NCBI GenBank assembly: GCA_963932465.1
Contig: OZ010792.1
Span: 21,729,632 to 21,793,631, forward strand
DNA from: Maratus speciosus
Lineage: Eukaryota > Arthropoda > Arachnida > Araneae > Salticidae
Length of the DNA: 64,000 nucleotides
Direction of reading: 5' to 3'
The position numbers were made by a program, and so were the translations under genes. The notes beneath the pieces are model-generated. The model worked only from the letters and a program-made list of their open reading frames with translations, did no database searches and had not been told where the DNA came from. Shown piece by piece: positions 56,170-64,000 of the stretch. The number at the start of each line of letters is the position of its first letter. Within the stretch, counting starts at the first letter, position 1.

Positions 56170-58537
56170 CCTATATATATAAAATCCTAATGAAACGACT
56201 GAATTGAAACGAATTTATGTAACGATTCTATGAAACGACTGACTAAACAACTGATTACGTTTCACGGCCATTTCTCCTAAAATATGGAATACTTTGCGAT
56301 GAAATTAACATCAAAAATCCGTATTGATCCATAGATCTCAAAACTTTTATTAGAATTTTAAAATTAGAATTAGTTTTCGAAATATTAATTTTTTTCTAAT
56401 TTTAAATACTTTTTTCTAATGATGGCAACTCAAATTTTAATCATAACAGATATTTTTTTTTTCATATTTTAGAAAAGGTTATTTTAAATTAATTTTGCGA
56501 CGAGTTTGGCCTCCCTTAAATGCATGCTAAGAAATGCATCATGTTACTTTTATTCATAATTCAATTTGTATTTCATTATCATTTTATTTAATACAAAACT
56601 TTCGTTTAAAATTGAAACCTTTGAAATAAATGGCTTTTACTTCATTCTTTTTTTTAAACGAAACGAAAAGAAAAATATTAGACACAGATGTCATATACGC
56701 AACGGGGTACCTAATTGGGGCCAAAATGGCGTTATTTTGCCTGACATGGTAACCCGGCTGTTGTTGCTTATTTATTAATAAATGTTTATTTGAATTTATT
56801 TTCTTTTTATTTACACAAAATGTTATAAATTGTTTTGTTCTATAGTTATTAATTAATTTTTTTTATTTATTGTTATTTCATTTTAAAAATAACAGAAAAT
56901 AATTTTAAAATACATATGTAACAGATATTTGAAAACAAGGTTTTCGCCAAATTGTCGTAAAAAAAAAAAAAAATCACGCCAAACCCGGTGCGTATGTGAC
57001 ATTGCAACAAATCGTGGGATTTAATTTCCACTTCAAAACAACGTTTTAATGTTATTACTTCTCCCGTCGACCAATTTCGCCAAATTATATGAATAGCCAA
57101 ATTATACAAATTGACATTTTTTTAAATAACAAAAGAACAAATAAATTAGTATAACATTAATAAAAATACAAATAAAACGTCGAAATAAAAATCACTTGAT
57201 GGCGTGAACATGTGTAACTTCCTTAAAGTCAAGTGAATGTGACATTTACGATCAACCATTATTGGCATTTAATCTTATAGTTTGGCGACATTTTTGGTCG
57301 ATGGGATAACCAAGTAGCACCGTTTTAGTTTACCAGTCGAAAAATAAAAAAATGCTAACTGGCGAGTTAAAAAAAAAAAAAAGCTATTGGCGAGATTTTC
57401 ACCCGGCTAACATAAAAGTACTAGGAATTCTTTGCGATCATGGCAATTATTTATGTAGTTTTATTCGAAAAAATAATTTTGATTCTTTAATCAAAATGGA
57501 AACCTTTCTTATGAAAAGCGAAGGAATCAGCCCGTTGTTTATGGCAGTTACATGACTTGGACTATTATAATATAAACGAAATAATGGCGACAGAATAATA
57601 TTCGGCGACTTATCACACCTGTGGCTGGCTAACATTAAAGTACCAAAATGGCCGCCTGGAATATAAAAAGCGAAGGGATCCGCCTGGAGCTGTTGTTGAT
57701 AGTCAAATGACTTAGGCTATTATTATAGAGATTGTTTTCAATTCTAAAAACAGCGCAAAGAATAAGATTTCCTAACGATTAAAAATTTATTTTCACGTGA
57801 CTATTAAAAAAAAAAAAAACTTTAAAATTACTATTAAATGAGTACGAGTTTAAAGCATGAAAATATTGAAAATTATGTCTTGAAAATTGTATTTACACGT
57901 GAATATTAAAAGGGAAAGGAAACTTTAAAATAATAAATACATTAATATGCGTTTCACCCTTTCACGGATAAGGCACTTCTATTCGTAAAATCTTGAAATC
58001 AGTGAATGGCACCAGAATTTACAAACAAATTTCGAAATACAAAAATGCTTTCATTCACTTACTTAATAAAAGGGAAATTTTCATCCCAATATTCTGGTGC
58101 TAATGTGGCATTTAAGAATTAAAATTAAGTGGTCCAAAAATGAACCACCGCCCTTGAAGGTGTTAAAGCAGCAAATTTTAGTAATTGTAGTAAATTGTAT
58201 TATGTCAATCGTTTTAACGCTGTTAAAAAATACCGAGGGACAAAAGCTCTGTTTACTTAATTCATTTTAGCTTCTTTTCAAATGTTTAACTGATCTTCTT
58301 TAACCAAACACGAAAACAACCATTGGATGTCTTAACAGCAACTGATTCTACCTTAAATTTTTGCAATCAAAGGAAATAGAATGGAAACCCGTTTACAGGG
58401 AAATCGCTACAGGTTTTTTCAGTATAATTCAATCTTCTCTAATCTTTTTAAAACCGATCAGATTAGCCTGCTTTTAGATTCTGCAGTGTCTGAACGGGGG
58501 TTGGCGAGCGTAGCTTGCAGGGGGCAGAGCCCCCTAG
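56170..58537 (+). mobile_element. Helitron-like non-autonomous element
   Basis: The start CCTATATATATAAAATCC resembles the TCTATATATATAAAAC-type Helitron 5' end, with C for the first T. The 3' end reads GCAGGGGGCAGAGCCCCCTAG then T, a GC hairpin followed by CTAG, as in Helitrons. Inside, related blocks with GGCTAACATWAAAGTACYA and AAAGCGAAGG repeat near 57400-57530 and 57628-57690. No Rep/helicase is visible. A TTAA-type MITE is nested at 57957. Confidence 0.75.
57957..58162 (+). mobile_element. TTAA-type MITE, family C
   Basis: The left end is CCCTTTCACGGATAAGGCAC after TTCA, and the right end CCACCGCCCTTGAAGGTG before TTAA. The interior GAATGGCACCAGAATTTA and CTGGTGCTAATGTGGCAT match 41856-42057. 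Confidence 0.65.
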
Positions 58538-58539
58538 TA

Positions 58540-58840
58540 TATTATAAAAAATGAAAAAACAATAATAAAAAGAAAGAAAGAAATGAAAGTTTAGTTGTTT
58601 GAATTCGAAATGAATTAAAGGATATTTTTGTGTGCATCGCAGTAAAAATGGGTTTAAAATTATTTTACAAAATTATGGTGTACTTCATTCTGTTTTCATT
58701 GAAAGGAAATTAATAACTTGAGAAAACTTATTTAAGAAATGAAATTAAAAGCACAGAGAAGTAAAAGTACAGATGGCAGCAAACTTTTTCGGTAACAAAA
58801 AAAGTTTTTTGAAATCATGAAAGATAAATAGATAAAATAA

Positions 58841-58879
<39 letters not shown>

Positions 58880-59115
58880 AATAAGGAAAAGCCACTTTTG
58901 AATTAAAAAAAATTAATTGGTAATTTGTTGTATATAAGAACAAAAATATTTTTTTTTAATTCCTGCAGAAATTATTCTAAAACTAAAATGAAGCATGAAG
59001 TTCCGAAAAATAAATTTAAATTAAATTACTGGATATATGAATAAAATCAAACGTCAATTACAATGGCAGCGGTTGTTTAAACGGTGGAAAAGTTCCAACC
59101 ATAGCAATATTTTCA
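58540..59115. other. AT-rich DNA without recognised gene
   Basis: A poly-A tract lies at about 58841-58876. Nothing else is recognised. Confidence 0.5.
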
Positions 59116-59117
59116 CA

Positions 59118-59270
59118 CATTTTTACTTTCTTCTATCTATAAAGAAAGTATTGTAATCGAAATTTTCTTAGACTTCAGGCTTTCGATGTATTTACACGCT
59201 TTAAGAGCCAGGCATCCCGAAAAACACGTTTTCATAAAATGCCTGTCGGTGCGTGTCTCTTTGCATCATC
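59118..59270 (+). mobile_element. Helentron-like head fragment
   Basis: TTTACTTTCTTCTATCTATA, then AAAGAAAGTATTG, a CTTTCGATGTATTTACACGC block and TGCCTGTCGGTGCGTGTCTC match the head of the elements at 2098 and 18990. The repeat units are missing. Confidence 0.5.
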
Positions 59271-59589
59271 AAAAAGTGTATACAGTTATGCATGGAATCA
59301 GAGTTGATGAAAATACAATTGCAATCCATTTTCGATACGAAATACATTAATTTAAATTTAAAATAGTAAATACTTTTCAAATAAAAAAAAAAAAAATCTA
59401 AATACGAAGTACATGTATTTGGGAAATACATTTAAAATGTAAAATGTACTTGGAAATATTAAAAATGCGCGTTTGGAAAATTGATTAAAGTTTTTTAAAT
59501 TATAAATTTTCAAAGTAAAGAAGCAAAACCAATTTAAAAAATAAACGGTCAAATGCGAGTATGACTCGCGTATGGTGTTCCGTACAATA

Positions 59590-60153
59590 AACACCAAGGG
59601 CGTTACATAATAACTGAGAGTAAAATCATAAAAATCCAATAAATATATTTACATAAAAAAATACATCATTCTTCTTCAAAACAACTTCCCTCAGATGATA
59701 TGCAACGGTCCCATCGTTCAACACACTTTTCAAAATTGCCGTTTTCTGGAAGCTGCTTCAAAGAACCCTACACTGCTAAAATAACTTCAGAATCTGTTGT
59801 TGAATCTGTCAAAATCTCTTGTTGCGAATTTGATAATGGGATCAAAATGATCCGAATTTCCTAAAGACAAAGGCTGTAAAAACAGGTGATGAAACAACTT
59901 AGGTGCATGATTTTGAACCCCTTATCAAGTCCACAACAAGTGATTCTGACAGATTCTGAAATTACTTTAGCAATGTAGAGTCCTTTGAAACAGATTCCAG
60001 AAAACGGTTTCTCTACTTGTTTTGAAAAGTATGTTGAATGATGGGACCATTGCATATCACCTGTTTTGAAGAAGAATCATGTATTTTTTTATGTAAATAT
60101 ATTTCTTGATTTTTTATTATTTTACTCTCAGTTATTATGGAACGCCCTTTGTT
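59590..60153. mobile_element. Palindromic mariner-type derivative made of 3' ends
   Basis: The arms are mirror images with their centre near 59868. The outer parts pair AAGGGCGTTACATAATAACT with AGTTATTATGGAACGCCCTT, and TA is present beside each end. On the minus strand the left arm reads PENGNFEKCVERWDRCISSE, then GSCFEEE and a stop, the C-terminal tail of a mariner transposase. The right arm carries a diverged version on the plus strand. The two 3' halves are joined head to head, the opposite arrangement to 3201-4598. Confidence 0.75.
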
Positions 60154-60310
60154 TATTAATTAGTAACTGTATTATTACAAAAAAAAAATAGTTGCTAAAA
60201 GAATAATAAGACTTTGTAAAAAACTGTACAACATATTTCTGTATATACTAGAAAAGTATGAATGGGTATATACCATGAAAGTTCAAAGAGATATGAATCC
60301 TAAATAGTAT

Positions 60311-60871
60311 TGTGGTCATTGTAAATATTCTCAACAATGCAACTTGACTAACTCAAGGGTTTATTTAATAAATGCGCAATCTTATATGAAATAAAAAGTA
60401 CAACACGAGGAACGTGGAAAAAAGCTAAAAAATGTGTGGCAACGGTTTGATGGAAAAATAAGAAAATTCAAGAGATGTTTATACTTAGAAGTTCCATAAT
60501 TTTTATCTCTACATGAAGGTTGAAGATTCGTTAACTGCCAAATAAAAGATTTGAGCAAGAATTCTAAGTGAATTCCAGTATTTATGTTTGCAAATGTATT
60601 GTATTATTGATATGGATGAACTGTTGTGATCTACTAAGCATATTATTTGTTCGAGTGAATAATAAATACCGTGTAAAATTGATAAACTAATAGATGCACT
60701 TATTTGTATTTATAAGCCAAGTGAATCTTTTAGTAATTTTCGGATAACATCCTACAAATTTTGGGGTCTCGGTGCCGGGATTTGAATAAAAATTGAAACG
60801 ATTACAGAAAAAAATACATCATTATGCCGATTTTGAACAAAGCGCGACGAAGCTATTTGATTGAACTGTAG
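60311..60871 (+). mobile_element. LTR retrotransposon fragment: probable LTR, primer site and gag start
   Basis: A possible LTR runs from TGTGGTCATT (start guessed) to CCTACA at 60756, with AATAAATACC near 60661 as poly(A) signal. AATTTTGGGGTCTCGGTGCC and GGGATTTG follow, the form of the leader and primer-binding site after many Gypsy-type LTRs. An ATG at 60824 opens MPILNKARRSYLIEL before a stop, compatible with a gag start. The rest of the element is missing. Confidence 0.45.
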
Positions 60872-60897
60872 GTGTAGCTATTTCTCAGAAGGTTTAT

Positions 60898-61153
60898 TGT
60901 GTGAGTTCTTTAAATGCTAATAATATTTTCAAATCTATTTAAATAATATCTAACACTTTTAAACTACTACTACATTTTACTAATTTAAATAATATTTAAT
61001 AACATTTACTAATTTAATATCAGAAAGCTTTTATTGACATTTTGCGTCGAACACTAAATAAAAATATCTTTTTTTACAACAACTTTTCTGTTGCCAGATG
61101 CATGACACTATATTTGTTGCTGATAATATTTCGATTCGGTATTTACATCTACA
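60898..61153 (-). mobile_element. Candidate 3' LTR of the minus-strand Gypsy element
   Basis: Read on the minus strand, a purine tract GGTAGGGGAGTAA (61166-61154) precedes TGTAGATGTAAATACC. The candidate LTR ends with CTCACACA at 60898 and contains AATAAAAGC as a poly(A) signal. TG..CA ends and an adjacent purine tract are expected for a 3' LTR. The partner LTR lies outside the window, so this is unproven. Confidence 0.45.
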
Positions 61154-61370
61154 TTACTCCCCTACCAGTAACGAAGTTACGTTACTTTGAAAGCATGGTA
61201 GGATGTAATGGTATTAATATATACTGATGGAATTATACACAGAAATACAAATTATATACAACAAAAATAAATAAATAAATAAATACATAGAAAACATAGC
61301 GAAATTCTTGAGTAAGCATTAAACAATAATTAAAAATATAATAATAAAGTAATATAATATATTAAATAGA

Positions 61371-64000
61371 TCAGGAACAGTCAACAACGTCATTAAAACG
61401 AACTGGAAGTTTCACTTGTCTTCCACAGCGTGTCCGTTTCTCAGATTTTTCTAGTTTTTCACTTGGCACAACACTGTGTGTCGTTGTTGGCTGTGGAGTC
61501 TGGCTGTTCATGGGAACTGATGTATGATCAGTCTTTGAAGTAGGAGGCAGTATTTCGTTATCGGAAAGCTGCAACATATAGGCAGGTTTTAACCTGTCTA
61601 CGGAGATATTAATTTGTTTGACTTTAATTAATAGTTGAAAATATTTTGGAATTCTTTGCAACACAAGAAATGGTCCTCCATATGGGGGTTCTAATGGTTT
61701 TTTGACTCTGTCAATACGTAGAAAAACATGAGAGCATGTTTACAAATCTTTTGGTATGAAAATGTTTTGCTTGCATTTGCGTTTGGACGTATAGGGATTC
61801 AAGAGAGCCATCTCTTTTTGAAGGTTATTTACAAAATCATCAGTAGATATTGGCGATTTCGATTCTTCAAAAAAATTCACCAGGTAATTTGATAGTTTTA
61901 CCATAAACCATTTCAGCAATTGTATACTTACAGTCCTCATGTAGAGCAGCTCGCAAACCCATAAGAACTGTTTGTAATGTCTCTGTCCAACGAAGAGAGT
62001 TATGACACCTAATAGCTGATTTTAAAAGTACGGTGAAGGCGTTCAATTTTACCATTACATTGAGGATGGTATGAAGTCGTGTGTTTCAACCGTACACCGC
62101 ATAATGAGGTTAAATTTCGAAGAAATTCAAAATTAAACTGCTGTCCTCTATCATTAACGACACAAGAAGGTACTCCAAAACGAGTAATCCAATTTTCGTA
62201 AAAAAGCTTTTGCAACAGTTTCGGCAGTGATGTTTTGTAAGGGTACTACTTCCATCCAAGAGGTAAATCGGTCAATACATGTCAAACAATAAATATATCC
62301 ATTAGAAGGTGAATAGGGCCCAATTAAGTCAATGTGCACTACACTAAATCTTTCATCTGGAGCTTGAAATTGTGCATATTCTTGCATATTTTTGTATGTT
62401 TAGTGATTTTATTTCTCTGACAGTTGAGGCAAGTTCGAGCCCACTAGCTAACATCTTTTCTCATTTCTGGCCAAATAAATCTTTTAACCATTTCCTTCAC
62501 AGTGGTTCGAATTCCAGGGTGAGCTAAACCATGAATGGACTTTACCCATGTGACGTCAGCCGCGGGTAAAAAGAAGGAAACACCAATATGCTTGAAGAAC
62601 ATTTTAACACTGCTTCCCGTTCGTCCAATAAACAGTCTTTTTCGGAGGGTATATTCCCGCAGAGGCGTGGTTGTTGCCACTCGTGGGTAAAGTCCATTGT
62701 ATTAAACAATCTCATTCGAAAGTCTTTGGGTATGAATGGTCTAATATTCGAAGTAGATGTATCACACCACAAAGATTTTCCTGATGGAAGTTGATGCTGT
62801 TTAAAACATAATGATTTGGTATGTAATTTAAGCTGATGAAGCTCATCGTCATTTATTTGTTCATCTGCTATTTGGTCATAATCAATGAAAGGAGAATCGA
62901 TGTTTGCGATTCTAGATAACGTGTCTGCAACTACATTTTCTGGACCGCTTATATGCTGTATGTTAGTTGTACATTGGGAGATATAGTGTAGATGTCTTAA
63001 CTGCCTGGGAGAAGCTTTATCATTTTTTTGTTTAAAAGCAAATATTAATGGCTTGTGATCGGTGAAAATTGTAAAATTACGACCTTCAAGTAACTGCTTG
63101 AAATGTTTGATAGATAAATATATACCTAAAAGTTCTCGATCATAAGTGCTATAATTCCTTTGAGCATCCTTAAGTTTTTTTGAAAAAAATGCGATTGGTT
63201 TTTATCCATTCGTTTCGTATTGTTGGAGAACTGATCCAATAGCCCAATCATAAGCATCCGTGTGAAGTGCCAGAGGGTAATCTAAATTGGTATAGGCCAG
63301 CAATGCTACTTGAGCAATATCTTGTTTACATTTTTCAAAATTTTGTTTGGTTGCATCGGTCCATGGGATTTTTCGACGATCTTTTTTGGTTGCCCCTTTT
63401 AAAAACTCATGAAGGGGAGCTTGAGTTTTTGCGGCATCTTTAATGTAATTTCGATAGAAATTTAGCATCCCTAAGAACGAACGGAGTTCGTGTACCGTTT
63501 CTGGTGATGGATATTCTAAAATTGCTTTTACTTTTTCAGGTAGAGGTTTCGACCCTTCAGCAGATATTTGATAACCTAAAAAGTCTATTTCAGGTACTCC
63601 CAAAACTGATTTACTGATATTAATTCTGAGACCATATTTATCTAAGCGTTGCAAGACTATTTTAAGATGTGAGCGATGTTCTTCTTCACAAGAAGAGGCA
63701 ATCAGCACATCATCTAAATATGGAAATACAAAATCTAAGCCATAAAAGACTTCATTGATAAATCTCTGAAATGTTGCAGGGGAATTTTTAAACCCAAAAC
63801 TCATCACATTGAATTGATACAAGCCAAAAGGTGTGATAATTGCAGTTTTTGGTTTGTCTTCGTCGGCCACAGGAATATGAAAATAAGCCTTAAAAAGATC
63901 AATTTTAGAAAATATAGTTTTATTAGTTAAAATATGTTGAAAATCTTGAATTCTAGGGATTGGATACCTATCGGGTATAGTTATATCATTTAACCTTCGA
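61371..64000 (-). pseudogene. Gypsy-type LTR retrotransposon pol, degraded
   Basis: From the window edge the minus strand reads reverse transcriptase: ITIPDRYPIPRIQDFQHILT, FGLYQFNVMSFGFKNSPATF, and FPYLDDVL with the catalytic YLDD. An in-frame TAA near 63200 interrupts before KPIAFFSKKL. RNase H-like sequence follows (YDRELLGIYLSIKHFKQLLE, FTDHKPLIF). The integrase is in pieces: the zinc-finger region HGLAHPGIRTTV and ARTCLNCQRNK, then the core HIDLIGPYSPSNGYIY, VVNDRGQQF and YHPQCNGKIERL, giving all three acidic residues. A C-terminal region ends at 61371 (RCGRQVKLPVRFNDVVDCS). At least four frameshifts, some stops and an insertion make it inactive. Gag and protease would lie beyond the right edge. 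Confidence 0.9.
62534..62697. mobile_element. 164-bp inverted-repeat insertion in the integrase region
   Basis: ATGGACTTTACCCA at the left and TGGGTAAAGTCCAT at the right are perfect inverted repeats. Removing the segment brings RMRLFNT next to HGLAHPGIR, the expected order in the integrase zinc-binding domain. I could not recognise a clear target duplication, so the class is unknown. Confidence 0.65.

Overview
This is animal nuclear DNA, very probably from an arthropod; an arachnid is a guess I cannot prove. It is AT-rich. Apart from some repeat-derived pieces, I see two supportable host-gene segments, both with eukaryotic splice sites and AATAAA poly(A) signals. Almost everything else is transposon-derived: Tc1/mariner, Tigger/pogo, hAT-like, TTAA-flanked (piggyBac-type), Mutator-like, Helitron/Helentron-like, Penelope-like and Gypsy sequences, plus a tRNA-derived SINE. 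There are no operons and no CRISPR array.

Host genes. A two-coding-exon gene on the + strand (22083-22267 and 31037-32435) encodes a predicted 527-residue secreted protein. It has a signal peptide, then about 90 residues that are more than half histidine, mostly in alternating X-His order, then a Gln/Asn/Ser-rich acidic tail. Its 8.8 kb intron is swollen by nested repeats. A terminal exon of a second, unrecognised + strand gene lies at 55096-55354, and I could not find its upstream exons. A mutated minus-strand coding relic of unknown origin lies at 50592-50918.

Layout. 0-10 kb: tandem repeats, a Helentron-like element, a 1.4 kb palindromic Tc1 derivative with TA flanks, a broken Tigger-like transposase and several MITEs. 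10-22 kb: a disrupted tandem array, a 2 kb inverted-repeat element holding a Penelope-like fragment, TTAA-flanked MITEs, a SINE, a pogo-like relic and Tc1-like relics. 22-33 kb: the histidine-rich gene and the repeats in its intron. 33-44 kb: degenerate 171-bp satellite-like DNA broken up by palindromic mariner-type, Tigger-like, Helentron-like and Penelope-like insertions, and a 1.7 kb inverted-repeat element carrying two nested MITEs. 44-55 kb: mostly featureless AT-rich DNA with a mariner-type relic, a GC-rich hAT-like element nested in a TTAA-flanked element, and a minisatellite-bearing element. 55-64 kb: the second gene's last exon, a Helitron-like element, a palindromic mariner derivative, LTR fragments, and a degraded minus-strand Gypsy pol region that runs off the right edge.

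No transposase or reverse transcriptase in the window looks intact. The informative signals are the histidine-rich gene, the repeated formation of palindromic Tc1/mariner derivatives, the TTAA-flanked MITE families, and tRNA-like sequences bounded by inverted repeats. Repeat class assignments rest on termini, target duplications and recognisable protein motifs read by eye, not on database searches.
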